This document shows, one piece after another, positions 16,321 to 25,017 of a stretch of 64,000 bases of DNA. A program made the translations under genes and the position numbers. The DNA is from Halalkalibacter okhensis. Its GTDB lineage: Bacteria > Bacillota > Bacilli > Bacillales > Bacillaceae_D. The notes under the pieces are model-generated. The model worked only from the letters and a program-made list of their open reading frames with translations, did not search any database and was not told the origin of the DNA. The number at the start of each line of letters is the position of its first letter. The first letter of the stretch is position 1. The stretch covers positions 1-64,000 of the forward strand of contig NZ_JRJU01000001.1 of NCBI RefSeq assembly GCF_000787375.1, written 5' to 3'.

Positions 16321-17502
16321 TTAAAGTTCTTCTAAAAAGCTTACCCCTTTCTTTGGAAGGGGAACATTAAAATTATCAGCAATGGTTGCACCTACATCTG
16401 CAAATGTTGTACGCACACCAAGATCTTTTGCATCCATTTGATTCTTGTTATAGACAATCAATGGTACATATTCTCTCGTATGATCTGTCCCATGATGGGT
16501 CGGATCATTGCCATGGTCAGCAGTAATGATTAATAAGTCATTCTCTTTCAGTTCCTTTATTACCTGCTTAAGTTGTCGATCAAATTGTTCGAGCGCTTTT
16601 CCATAGCCAATTGGATCACGGCGATGGCCATATACGGCATCAAAATCTACTAAATTTAAAAAACAGAGACCCGAAAATGGCTTACGAATCGCCTCAAGCA
16701 GCTTCTCCATACCATCATCATTTGATACCGTTCGAACTGCTTCAGTTACTCCTTCGCCGTCATAAATATCAGAAATCTTCCCAAGCGCTATTGAATCAAT
16801 TCCGTTGTCAGCCAGCTCATTCATAACCGTTCGTTCAAAAGGCTTTAATGCATAATCATGACGGTTAGATGTTCGCTTCCACACACCCTCTTTCCCGACA
16901 AATGGCCTCGCGATTACACGTCCAATCATATACTTTGGATCCAGAGTGATCTTCCGTGCTTTTTCACAAATATCGTATAACTCCTCAATTGGAACGATAT
17001 CTTCATGTGCCGCTATTTGTAAAACGGAATCGGCAGAAGTGTAGACAATTAAATGACCCGTTTTTACATGCTCTTCTCCAAGTTCATCCAAAATTTCTGT
17101 ACCTGAAGCCACTTTATTTCCAATCATTTTCCTTCCCCATTGACGCTCTAATTCTTCAACTAGTTCTTGTGGGAACCCATCTGGAAAAACCTGAAAAGGC
17201 TCTTTAATATGTAAGCCCATTAGCTCCCAATGGCCTGTCATCGTATCTTTTCCACTTGATGCCTCTTGCATGATCCCGTAATGTCCTAGTGGACGGTCTA
17301 CTTTATCAATCCCTTGAATTGGCCGAATATGACTTAGCCCAAGGGCCGCCATATTTGGCATAGCTAACCCATTCATTTTTTCAGCAATATGCCCTAGTGT
17401 ATGAGATCCTACATCTCCAAACTCAGCTGCATCTGGAGCCTCGCCAATTCCAACAGAGTCCATGACAATTAAAAATACTCGATCATAACGATAATTACTC
17501 AC
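16321..17502 (-). CDS. deoB: Phosphopentomutase
   Basis: A 393-residue alkaline-phosphatase-superfamily mutase that converts (deoxy)ribose 1-phosphate to the 5-phosphate, linking nucleoside breakdown to the pentose pathway. Metal and active-site motifs: [25 protein letters not shown] with the phosphorylated Thr, [19 protein letters not shown]. The start is GTG after AAAAGGAGG. First gene of the deoB-punA-pdp unit and 100 bp downstream of xerD, the same order as drm-punA-pdp in B. subtilis. Confidence 0.96.
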   Translation of the reverse strand: MSNYRYDRVFLIVMDSVGIGEAPDAAEFGDVGSHTLGHIAEKMNGLAMPNMAALGLSHIRPIQGIDKVDRPLGHYGIMQEASSGKDTMTGHWELMGLHIKEPFQVFPDGFPQELVEELERQWGRKMIGNKVASGTEILDELGEEHVKTGHLIVYTSADSVLQIAAHEDIVPIEELYDICEKARKITLDPKYMIGRVIARPFVGKEGVWKRTSNRHDYALKPFERTVMNELADNGIDSIALGKISDIYDGEGVTEAVRTVSNDDGMEKLLEAIRKPFSGLCFLNLVDFDAVYGHRRDPIGYGKALEQFDRQLKQVIKELKENDLLIITADHGNDPTHHGTDHTREYVPLIVYNKNQMDAKDLGVRTTFADVGATIADNFNVPLPKKGVSFLEEL

Positions 17503-17601
17503 TACTAAATTCCTCCTTTTACTACATACTATGCCCTATTATAGAGTCAACTTGAATGAAGTGAAGTCGTCAGAAGTCTGACCTCTGTACACATAAAAAT
17601 T

Positions 17602-18492
17602 CTATGCTCTTGGATGATACTGAGCATAGATATCTTTCATTCTCGCTTTTGTTACCTGTGTATAAATTTGGGTCGTCGAGATGTCCACATGCCCCAGCAT
17701 CTCTTGAACTGCCCTGATATCAGCGCCATTTGCAAGCAAGTGACTAGCAAACGAATGCCTCAATGTATGAGGTGTTAACGGCTTATTAATGGATGCAGCC
17801 ACTGCAAGTTGCTTCAATACCTTCCAAAAACCCTGCCTCGATAATGGGTTTCCTAAATGATTAACAAATAATACGTCATGCTCCTTTTGTTTCATAAGGT
17901 TTCGACGACTGGTTTCAAGATACTTTTCCAAAGCCTTCGAAGCTTCCTGTCCAAGGGGAATGATTCTCTCTTTTTCGGCCTTGCCAATACATCTAACAAA
18001 CCCCATTGCTAAATGGGTATTTGTGACTGTTAAATTCATTAACTCTGACACACGCATGCCCGTTGCATATAACGTTTCTAACATCGCTTTATTCCGGATG
18101 GAGAACATATCGCTTCCTGAAGGAGCATTAAGCAAAGATTCAACTTCTTGCAAAGATAAAATTTGTGGCAATTTTTTGGACCGTTTTGGAATTTCAAGAT
18201 GAACGGATGGATCAGAACTCGACATTTTTTCTCGCAACATAAATTGATGGAATGCCCTAATTGATGCAACGGTTCTAGCAATGGTTGTACCGGCACGACC
18301 TTGCTCTTTTAGAAAATGCAAATATTCTACAATCATAGATTGATCAATATCATGAATGCTCTTTTTCTTTGCGATTTTCGTAACATAGAGCTCGTACTGT
18401 TTCAAATCACGCTCATAAGATTGAACTGTATTGTTTGCCAGCCCACGTTCTAGGTGTATGTATTGTAGAAACTTTTTTCTTTCCTCTTCCAT
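17602..18492 (-). CDS. xerD: Site-specific tyrosine recombinase XerD
   Basis: A 296-residue tyrosine recombinase, the same length as B. subtilis XerD (RipX), which with CodV/XerC resolves chromosome dimers at dif. N-terminal SAM-like core-binding domain (about 1-85), then the catalytic domain with ATGMRVSEL (Arg), HTLRHSFASHLL (His-Arg), LGHVDISTTQIYTQV (His and nucleophile Tyr). ATG 18492 has AAGGTGAT upstream; a GTG three codons earlier is poorer. Conserved position between yqzK/fur and deoB shows it is the housekeeping recombinase, not a mobile-element integrase. Confidence 0.95.
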   Translation of the reverse strand: MEEERKKFLQYIHLERGLANNTVQSYERDLKQYELYVTKIAKKKSIHDIDQSMIVEYLHFLKEQGRAGTTIARTVASIRAFHQFMLREKMSSSDPSVHLEIPKRSKKLPQILSLQEVESLLNAPSGSDMFSIRNKAMLETLYATGMRVSELMNLTVTNTHLAMGFVRCIGKAEKERIIPLGQEASKALEKYLETSRRNLMKQKEHDVLFVNHLGNPLSRQGFWKVLKQLAVAASINKPLTPHTLRHSFASHLLANGADIRAVQEMLGHVDISTTQIYTQVTKARMKDIYAQYHPRA

Positions 18493-18521
18493 CTTAATCA
18501 CCTTACATTAAGAGCCCCCGC

Positions 18522-18755
18522 TTATTCACCTTCTCGATAGAACAGTATAAGCCTGTCAATCCACGAAACAGAATTTCCTCCGTTCTGTTCCATCTGGAAA
18601 ACCTTCACAGCTTTTCCTTGCGGCTCATCATAGCGATGATAACTCTCATATTCTTGACTCACCCATAGAATACCATAATAAAAGAGAAGTGTGCATCCCA
18701 TAAATAAGAGAAACACTTTTATTGTTTGAATGACTAAACGAAACCAAGATCTCAT
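18522..18755 (-). CDS. yqzK: YqzK family (DUF4227) membrane protein
   Basis: A 77-residue protein with one N-terminal membrane segment (about 9-30) and a charged tail (SYHRYDEPQGKAVKVF, SWIDRLILFYREGE). It matches the YqzK family and holds the same place as in B. subtilis, between fur and xerD. Function unknown. Confidence 0.85.
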   Translation of the reverse strand: MRSWFRLVIQTIKVFLLFMGCTLLFYYGILWVSQEYESYHRYDEPQGKAVKVFQMEQNGGNSVSWIDRLILFYREGE

Positions 18756-18891
18756 GGGACATACCTCCGCATATGACTTCTTGTACGATTCCCCTTTTTA
18801 CAAGCTATGCCAAAAACCATATGGAATATACCTATAAATCATTCATAATAGGAAATAAAATGGGTTTACGTTTAATGGTGTACATATTTAA

Positions 18892-18928
18892 AAGCACCCC
18901 CAAGATTCAAGAACCTGAGGGTGCTTTA
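18892..18928 (-). terminator. Terminator of fur
   Basis: AAAGCACCCTCAGGTTCTTG / CAAGATTCAAG-side arm ending GGGGGTGCTTTT on the minus strand; strong GC stem followed by T. Confidence 0.75.
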
Positions 18929-18935
18929 TGCTTTG

Positions 18936-19394
18936 TTATTTTTCTTCTACTTTTTCTTTATCATGGCATCGATGACAGATCCCATGAAATGTTAAACGAT
19001 GATCTTTTATTTTAAAGTTCCAATCTCGTTCAACAACCTCTTCGACATCACCTAATAAATCTTCTTGTATCTCATCAACAGCTCCACATTCAATACATAC
19101 AAGATGGTGGTGAAAGTGAGCTGCCCCTTCTTGCCTTAAATCAAAACGAGATACACCATCTCCAAAATTTATTTTATCGACTATTTTTAATTCAGCCAGT
19201 AACTCCAACGTCCGATATACTGTAGCTAGTCCAATCTCTGGTGATTTTTCTTTTACGAGGAGGTAAACGTCCTCTGCACTTAAATGATCCTCTTCATGTT
19301 CAAGTAGAACACGAACTGTTGCTTCCCTTTGTGGTGTAAGCTTATAACTTTGTGAGTGCAGATGCTTTTTAATACGTTCGAGTCTTTTCTCCAT
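18936..19394 (-). CDS. fur: Ferric uptake regulator
   Basis: A 152-residue metal-dependent repressor: winged helix (LTPQREATVRVLLEH, GLATVYRTLELLAEL), then a dimer and metal domain with HFHHHLVCIECGAVDE and a second Cys pair GICHRCHD. In Bacillus, Fur with Fe2+ represses siderophore and iron-uptake genes. Its own promoter region carries two Fur-box-like sequences, suggesting autoregulation. Gene order spoIIM-fur-yqzK-xerD is typical of Bacillaceae; the paralogues PerR and Zur usually lie elsewhere. Confidence 0.93.
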   Translation of the reverse strand: MEKRLERIKKHLHSQSYKLTPQREATVRVLLEHEEDHLSAEDVYLLVKEKSPEIGLATVYRTLELLAELKIVDKINFGDGVSRFDLRQEGAAHFHHHLVCIECGAVDEIQEDLLGDVEEVVERDWNFKIKDHRLTFHGICHRCHDKEKVEEK

Positions 19395-19461
19395 TCGTTA
19401 TGCCTCCCCTCGCGCATTTTCCCTCCTTTTATTATAGTCATTCAAAAAAACAGTGTCAATC

Positions 19462-19516
19462 GATAATGATTATTATTTATAGAGATATAATAACTATTAA
19501 ATAATAATTATTATCA
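19462..19516 (-). promoter_or_regulatory. Two candidate Fur boxes upstream of fur
   Basis: GATAATGATTATTATTTAT (19462-19480) closely matches the Fur consensus GATAATGATTATCATTATC. A second AT-rich palindrome, AATAATAATTATTATCA, lies at 19500-19516 and overlaps the spoIIM stop codon. Confidence 0.65.
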
Positions 19517-20155
19517 CACCATTGATTCAATCACCCACTTCATTAATACAGGTGATACATACGCCTCAAACGCAGAAGCAAAAGCAAGCGCAGATCCTAC
19601 ACATAAAATAAGAAGTGAATATTTAAGAAATTGCGGAAAAATCGGCACATTCGTACGCTTCATAAATTGCTGACGAACCATTTTCAAACAAAATGAAATA
19701 CTCGCTGTCCCAACAATAATAAATGCAGGCACGAGGATGAAATTTTGAGGCATGATCGATACAAATGCTAAAAAGAAACCCGACATGCCCATTTGATTCA
19801 CTAAAAACCCCACTGTAAATCCAACAACAACTCCTTTTAAAAAAAGCAATACAAGGATAACGGGCAACCCAATAATGGACAAGCCCAAAATCCACATAAG
19901 CCCAAAGTACTTTGCATAATGAGCAAAGCTCTGACTAAACAAAGCAGATGACTGTGCCAATTCCCCTTGTTGAACATGTCCAAAAAACTGGTTCAAATAA
20001 GTATATAGGTCATGCTTTTGCGTTAAGCTCAAGCTATTAACAACAATGGCTCCAAAAACGATCCCTATTAAAAACAAAACAATGGTAAACACATAGATCG
20101 TTCGGTTCTCTTCTAAATGGGCAGCTATCATTTCACGGAAACCGTACTTCATCAT
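19514..20155 (-). CDS. spoIIM: Stage II sporulation protein M
   Basis: A 213-residue integral membrane protein with five membrane segments. SpoIIM is part of the SpoIID-SpoIIM-SpoIIP complex that remodels septal peptidoglycan during engulfment in the mother cell. Recognisable features: N-terminal RTIYVFTIVLFLIGIVFGAIVVNSL, matching B. subtilis SpoIIM, and several Gly-rich membrane helices. Two adjacent ATG codons follow GAGGAGG; either can start. Upstream lies a possible SigE-type promoter. Confidence 0.93.
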   Translation of the reverse strand: MMKYGFREMIAAHLEENRTIYVFTIVLFLIGIVFGAIVVNSLSLTQKHDLYTYLNQFFGHVQQGELAQSSALFSQSFAHYAKYFGLMWILGLSIIGLPVILVLLFLKGVVVGFTVGFLVNQMGMSGFFLAFVSIMPQNFILVPAFIIVGTASISFCLKMVRQQFMKRTNVPIFPQFLKYSLLILCVGSALAFASAFEAYVSPVLMKWVIESMV

Positions 20156-20184
20156 GCCAAGACCTCCTCTTTTGCTCTTACTTC

Positions 20185-20213
20185 ACTCTATGAGATAAAA
20201 AGCAAATCTATGA
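20185..20213 (-). promoter_or_regulatory. Possible SigE-type promoter of spoIIM
   Basis: On the minus strand TCATAGATT and CATAGAGT are spaced roughly as SigE -35 and -10 elements (consensus -10 CATACAnT). Weak match; based on expected mother-cell expression. Confidence 0.35.
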
Positions 20214-20303
20214 CAATGATGTTTCTATAGATTTTTATCAAATACGAGTAAGCTCTAACATTTCAATAGAAACTATCTCCAAAAGGGAGACCACTGAAAA
20301 AGG

Positions 20304-21488
20304 TTACTCTTTGATCATCTTTTTTTGTGCAACTTTCCCGTAAACACCTCCACCACCAGCATCAATGGAGAGAGTCCCCTCCCTTGCTGCAATAATCGAC
20401 TGTGCAATAGGTTCTGAAACCACCCGCACCAATTCCTCCCTAGAAACAGAATGGATAATTGACATATCTGTTCCAAATTGTTGTCTAAGTTTCTTCAACG
20501 TTTGTTTTCCTAACTTCGGTATAAATTGCAATGGTACTTGATGGATATATGGCGGACGTTCTATCTCTTTTTCATTAGCTGATCGTAACTCTAGTATCCG
20601 ATCAAAAACACCTTTCACTATTTTTTGGGTTTGACAATTCGGACATTCTTTATCTTCTATTTGACCTGAACATTTTGCACAAATTGTTCGATAATACTTG
20701 CCTAGTAGGGGATTTAAACCGAAATTGCTACTAATTTGCCTTCCTTCTTTATTTTGTAAGGCAAGCTTGAATTCTTGAAATGATGGATGTTTCATTTTAA
20801 TTATCTGATACTCTCGTGCAATTTTTTCTAATGAATGCGCATCGGAATTGGTTATATATGGGTAAGCATGTAGCTCTTCTATTTGATCAGCCAGATTCGT
20901 GTCACTACTCAAGCCAAGCTCAATAGCATCTATTAACTTTGGGTCAAATACTTCCGTTAAGCTCGATGTCACTCCTTTTCCATATAAGCTTTTGAAAGGA
21001 GTAAACACATGTGCAGGAATAAACAGCCCATGTAGTTCTCGGACTTTTAATTGGACAATCTTTGCATTTTCATAAATACGTTGCGAGCTTAGACTGGCAT
21101 TCGTCATTCTATCAGCTAACCACTCGCTAAACTCTTTCATTTTTTCAATTGTAGGCATGAAGGCAAGCACATGAATCGGACCTTTGCAGCTTTCATCGTA
21201 TAACTCAAGCTCCGTTCCTAGTAGCAATGTTACTCCAGGAAACTGCACCCCACCATCCTCTAATTGAAATGCTTCCCCATTTTCAATTTTCTCCTCTAAT
21301 TCCCGGATAACTTCTTTGACATGACAATCAATGACTCCTACCATATCAACCCCTTTTGTCGCTGTTGCAAATTGAATGATGGCATTCATTGTTAAAGAAG
21401 GAGCAGCAGTTATTTTAACCGCTGCTCCCAAACGAGTTCTACCAATGTGAATATGTAAATCTGCTAAATAATCTCGTAACTCTATCAT
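20304..21488 (-). CDS. Endonuclease Q family protein (YqxK-like)
   Basis: A 394-residue member of the EndoQ family, nucleases that cut 5' of deaminated bases (hypoxanthine, uracil, xanthine) and abasic sites. The N-terminal PHP-type metal-dependent domain starts DLHIHIGRT; further metal-site motifs are GVIDCHVKE, LGTELELYDE, FIPAHVFTPF and ITNSDAHSLEKI. A zinc ribbon CAKCSGQIEDKECPNC follows around residue 270-290, then a C-terminal helix-hairpin-helix-like part (FIPKLGKQTLKKLRQQFG). It sits between nudF and spoIIM, as yqxK does in B. subtilis, and overlaps the nudF stop by 4 bp. NudF next door also fits nucleotide damage clean-up. Confidence 0.88.
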   Translation of the reverse strand: MIELRDYLADLHIHIGRTRLGAAVKITAAPSLTMNAIIQFATATKGVDMVGVIDCHVKEVIRELEEKIENGEAFQLEDGGVQFPGVTLLLGTELELYDESCKGPIHVLAFMPTIEKMKEFSEWLADRMTNASLSSQRIYENAKIVQLKVRELHGLFIPAHVFTPFKSLYGKGVTSSLTEVFDPKLIDAIELGLSSDTNLADQIEELHAYPYITNSDAHSLEKIAREYQIIKMKHPSFQEFKLALQNKEGRQISSNFGLNPLLGKYYRTICAKCSGQIEDKECPNCQTQKIVKGVFDRILELRSANEKEIERPPYIHQVPLQFIPKLGKQTLKKLRQQFGTDMSIIHSVSREELVRVVSEPIAQSIIAAREGTLSIDAGGGGVYGKVAQKKMIKE

Positions 21489-22030
21489 GAACCAAAACCC
21501 GCTTTCATCCGCAAATATAAAATCGCATAGGCTGTTTTTGCATCATGAATCGTTTGATCCTTAACCATTTGTTCTGCCTCTTCAAGGCTGACCTCTAGTA
21601 GATCTAAAAATTCATCCTCATCCATATTTGTCGTTCCTTTTTCAAGCTTATCAGTCATATAAAGATAAATTAGCTCATCTGCAAAGCCCGGCGACGTATA
21701 AAAAGATAGTAGGAAATCTAGTTTATCGGTTTTGTAACCAGTTTCTTCTTCTAGCTCTCTTGCGGCAGAATCAAGTGGATTCTCTTCCTTTTCTAGCTTC
21801 CCTGCAGGTATCTCTACAATTGTTTTCCCTAAAGCTTTTCGGTACTGCCTAACAAGTACAATTTTCCCTTCCTTTGTAATCGGCAACACCGCTACAGCTC
21901 CTGGGTGTTTGACTATTTCACGAGAACTCATTTTTCCATTTGGTAGCTCTACTTCTTGTACTTCTAAGTCAATTACTTTCCCTTTAAAGATCTCCGTAGT
22001 TTTTACTGTCTTCTCATATAAATGATTCAT
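21485..22030 (-). CDS. nudF: ADP-ribose pyrophosphatase
   Basis: A 181-residue Nudix hydrolase that splits ADP-ribose to AMP and ribose 5-phosphate. The Nudix box reads GKLEKEENPLDSAARELEEETGY; the family C-terminal FYTSPGFADELIYLYM is also present. ATG 22030 follows GGAGGAGAA; an in-frame TTG 12 bp upstream overlaps that site and is unlikely. First gene of the nudF-endoQ(-spoIIM) group and divergent from mciZ. Confidence 0.93.
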   Translation of the reverse strand: MNHLYEKTVKTTEIFKGKVIDLEVQEVELPNGKMSSREIVKHPGAVAVLPITKEGKIVLVRQYRKALGKTIVEIPAGKLEKEENPLDSAARELEEETGYKTDKLDFLLSFYTSPGFADELIYLYMTDKLEKGTTNMDEDEFLDLLEVSLEEAEQMVKDQTIHDAKTAYAILYLRMKAGFGS

Positions 22031-22120
22031 TTTCTCCTCCAAATCGTATAATTTCCTGTTCTTTTTCTACATTCTCCTTCATAGACGTGTATCATACTCT
22101 ACTCGAAAGGACGAGCCTAG

Positions 22121-22348
22121 ATGAAAGTGTACATTCATAACAAAGGTGTCATTATGGCTGGAAAAGCATGGGAGATTCAAGCAAAATTAAAACAAATGCA
22201 GAACTCCTTTGATACATTGGAACAATGGATTGATACTGTTCATTCCTCTAACTCTAAACCTACTCTGAGCGCTTCAGCAACTGCGCAGAAAAAAACTGGA
22301 TCATCTTCATATTTACGTCCCATTGTCAGAATGGGCAAGGTAGAATGA
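22121..22348 (+). CDS. mciZ: MciZ-like mother-cell inhibitor of FtsZ, extended
   Basis: The first 40 residues (MKVYIHNKGVIMAGKAWEIQ...F...WI) match B. subtilis MciZ, a 40-residue peptide made in the mother cell that caps FtsZ filaments and blocks Z-ring formation during sporulation. The gene is beside nudF, as in B. subtilis. Here the frame runs on to 75 residues, adding a Ser/Thr/Lys-rich tail. That tail begins at residue 40, exactly where the reading frame enters the 3' end of the convergent DUF3866 gene (109-bp overlap), so it may be a stop-loss extension. GAAAGGAC precedes the ATG; CATACTCT at 22093-22100 resembles a SigE -10 element. Confidence 0.85.
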   Translation: MKVYIHNKGVIMAGKAWEIQAKLKQMQNSFDTLEQWIDTVHSSNSKPTLSASATAQKKTGSSSYLRPIVRMGKVE

Positions 22349-23322
22349 TTTACAACTTGCTCCACTAGTAATGAAACAAGATCCTCTTTTGCATGATACA
22401 CATGGTGATTGGTTTGAAAAGGCTGATATGATTCTAGTTGTTCACAAACTTTCTGACGCTCATAAGTGTTTAGATAAGGTAGTGGCAAGATTGCAGGCTT
22501 AAATGTAAATTCACATAATGGTGTTAATGTATGATGGCTAATGCCACTGTGACGTGATCGCTCATCAGCAAACGACAATCTAGGAATCCAGATAGGGGTC
22601 CCGTTTAGGGCACTCACCGTATGAGACCAATGTGATAAAGCCATTCCCGTAAAACCATATCGCGTTCCTGTTCCAACGACCCCTGGTCCAACTGATATTA
22701 AAATGATCTCTGCCTTCAGTACTTGCTTAGCGAATTGCAAAGCTGAGGCAACCGTAATCGCTTCATACTGAGCACCAAATGCTTGACCAACACTAATTGA
22801 ATAAAAGTGTTCTTGCTCTTTCAGATGCCGTAATTGGTCGCTCATCATTAAAGGTAACGAGGCTTGATCATCAAAAACAACACAGCATTTAACTCCAGGG
22901 GTCATTCGTTGTGATGCATAATAAAACAAAGGGACCATACTATGTAATTCTGCCAGCCAAACAGGACTTCCCTCTAAGGTAAAGGGTTTCTTAAAAAATG
23001 GATGAAAATCACTTTCTTGCGCTTCAACAGCTGCAACACTATGTTGAATAGGCGTATAACGAGCTTTCATGATATGGCCTTTCCCATCATTTGAGTGCCA
23101 CTGTTCGTTATTTAGGTGGGACCTGACAATATCCCACCCACCAGTCCCTAACCTTAAGTCAGTTGCTGTTGTATTAATAAGAATCTGACTTCCGACCTCT
23201 GCTCGTGCTGTGAATGACTTATATAAAATCGCTTTTTTGCTTCCATTATCTGTGATTAATTTTTGAATGGACTGATCTTCAAAACAAATATCCAGAACTT
23301 TCGCTTTTAATTCTTTATACAT
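22240..23322 (-). CDS. DUF3866 family protein
   Basis: A 360-residue protein matching the DUF3866 family: early ATDLRLGTGGWDIVRS, middle VKCCVVFDDQASLPL, ISVGPGVVGTGTRYGFTGMALSHW, late RLSFADERSRHSGISHHT. The family is found near nudF and xerD in Bacillales and in actinobacteria; function unknown, and the conserved Gly-rich and Arg/His motifs suggest an enzyme. No signal peptide or membrane helix. Its 3' end overlaps the mciZ tail on the opposite strand. Confidence 0.82.
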   Translation of the reverse strand: MYKELKAKVLDICFEDQSIQKLITDNGSKKAILYKSFTARAEVGSQILINTTATDLRLGTGGWDIVRSHLNNEQWHSNDGKGHIMKARYTPIQHSVAAVEAQESDFHPFFKKPFTLEGSPVWLAELHSMVPLFYYASQRMTPGVKCCVVFDDQASLPLMMSDQLRHLKEQEHFYSISVGQAFGAQYEAITVASALQFAKQVLKAEIILISVGPGVVGTGTRYGFTGMALSHWSHTVSALNGTPIWIPRLSFADERSRHSGISHHTLTPLCEFTFKPAILPLPYLNTYERQKVCEQLESYQPFQTNHHVYHAKEDLVSLLVEQVVNHSTLPILTMGRKYEDDPVFFCAVAEALRVGLELEE

Positions 23323-23423
23323 ACGCTCACGCCTTACTAGTGGCTTATTAGGTTAAACAAACTACCTTTCATTAGTGTTGCCAAAAAAACGATTGGATAT
23401 AGTCATAAGATGAGGTGGCTCCT

Positions 23424-23939
23424 CTACAACATAGGGATAATCAAAGATTCAAGCCCTTCATAATCGACTTCACCACGAATGACATGTTTTATCACACCTT
23501 CTCTATCTATTATATATGTCATAGGCATGGCAAATATTTTATAGCGATCGGCAACTTCACCATCTACATCAAAGAAAACAGGTAATGTGATTCCAACTTC
23601 ATCAATAAAATCTGGGGCATCCTGTAATGTCCGTTCTGTTTTTTGCATGTTCACCGTTACAACATGTAAGCCTTGCTCCTCATAATCAGCCTGTAAATCC
23701 ATTAAATCAGGCATCTCATCACGGCAAGGTTCACACCATGAAGCCCACATATTTAAAATGATCACATCATCTCGATAATCCCATAATTCACCTTGGGCTT
23801 GCGTGTGCATGGGAAGTGAGAAATTCTCGGCAATCATACCGGGTTCATTACCAATTTCCTGACGCTCTTGAAAAAAGACGATTCCAATAATCAAGAGGGC
23901 TACTAGACTTAATACAGCAATCGTAACTCTACGTTTCAT
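23424..23939 (-). CDS. ResA-like membrane-anchored thioredoxin
   Basis: A 171-residue thiol-disulfide oxidoreductase. One N-terminal membrane anchor (about 5-24) puts a TlpA/ResA thioredoxin fold outside; active site WASWCEPC, plus cis-Pro region IFAMPMTYIIDREG. Homologues reduce extracytoplasmic disulfides in cytochrome c maturation or oxidative repair. It stands alone, so its partner is unknown. Confidence 0.88.
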   Translation of the reverse strand: MKRRVTIAVLSLVALLIIGIVFFQERQEIGNEPGMIAENFSLPMHTQAQGELWDYRDDVIILNMWASWCEPCRDEMPDLMDLQADYEEQGLHVVTVNMQKTERTLQDAPDFIDEVGITLPVFFDVDGEVADRYKIFAMPMTYIIDREGVIKHVIRGEVDYEGLESLIIPML

Positions 23940-24126
23940 TTATTCGTCTCCCCTATACCATCGTTACTTTCTACTTCGTATTATAGAGAGGTACTTCTTG
24001 AAAACGCAAGTAAAGGAGCTATAAATAAAAACTTGTCATGTACAAAATGAATCTTCCCTGAAAATGATAAGTTTGTTAGAATAATAAGGTTAGCGGCTCA
24101 CATATTAGAAAGGACGGATTGAATTC

Positions 24127-24960
24127 ATGTCAATTATTGAGGCTTTAATATTTGGAATTGTTCAAGGCATTACAGAGTTTTTACCAATTTCTAGTACTGC
24201 ACATATCGTCATAACACAACTATTATTAGGGTATCAATTCCCAGGATTTGGGTTTGAAATATACCTTCATTTTGCTTCAATTCTTGCTGTTATGATTTAT
24301 TTTCGAAAAGACATTATGGTTGTTATATTTGGATTCATCGGTTACGTGATCAACCGTTCAAAAGACAACCGGACACAATTCCTCTTTGGAATCTACATCA
24401 TTGTTGCAACGCTTATAACAGGGGTACTTGGACTAGTGCTTGAGGATTTTATTGGGGCTTCCATGAAAACTCCGCCTTTTATTGCCATCGCTTTAGCTGT
24501 AACGGGACTTTTCCTTATTATTATTGAACGATTCGTTCGATATGGCGACCGTACAGAAGAACAGATGACATTCAAAGATTCCATTTTTGTAGGGCTTGGC
24601 CAAACGCTAGCCGTGTTCCCAGGCATTTCTCGTTCTGGTGCAACACTTGTTACGGCTTTATTTGCTGGATTAAATCGCGATACAGCTGTTCGTTATTCCT
24701 TCTTACTATCTATTCCTGTCATTCTTGGGTCAAGTGTTTTAGCAATCGGAGACTTTACTGACGGAGCGATGGTTGCAGAAGTGGGAATTCCTGCATTAGT
24801 TGTTTCTTTTATTGCTACTTTCATTTTTTCTTGGCTTGGAATTGTTTGGCTAATTGACTTCTTAAAGAAAAGCAAACTTATTTACTTTGCGATATATTGC
24901 TTTGTAGCAGCAATCTTTGTTTATTTCTTCCTAGACAACAGCATGATTATTGAATTATAA
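24127..24960 (+). CDS. uppP: Undecaprenyl-diphosphatase
   Basis: A 277-residue membrane enzyme (BacA/UppP) that dephosphorylates undecaprenyl pyrophosphate to recycle the lipid carrier of cell-wall synthesis and gives bacitracin resistance. Motifs: GIVQGITEFLPISSTAH (with the catalytic Glu) and VFPGISRSGATLVTALFAGL (with the catalytic Arg). Eight membrane helices are expected. Monocistronic with its own terminator. Confidence 0.95.
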   Translation: MSIIEALIFGIVQGITEFLPISSTAHIVITQLLLGYQFPGFGFEIYLHFASILAVMIYFRKDIMVVIFGFIGYVINRSKDNRTQFLFGIYIIVATLITGVLGLVLEDFIGASMKTPPFIAIALAVTGLFLIIIERFVRYGDRTEEQMTFKDSIFVGLGQTLAVFPGISRSGATLVTALFAGLNRDTAVRYSFLLSIPVILGSSVLAIGDFTDGAMVAEVGIPALVVSFIATFIFSWLGIVWLIDFLKKSKLIYFAIYCFVAAIFVYFFLDNSMIIEL

Positions 24961-24983
24961 AAAGCCGCAAATGCGGCTTTTTT
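24960..24983 (+). terminator. Terminator of uppP
   Basis: AAAAGCCGC / GCGGCTTTTTT hairpin directly at the stop codon. Confidence 0.9.
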
Positions 24984-25017
24984 GACGATGTGAAACAGGA
25001 CCAGCTCTAGTAGTACT

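Noticed and set aside
17602-18492. Tyrosine recombinase as a mobile-element integrase
   Set aside because: Length, sequence and neighbours (fur, yqzK, deoB) show the housekeeping XerD; no att-like repeats seen.
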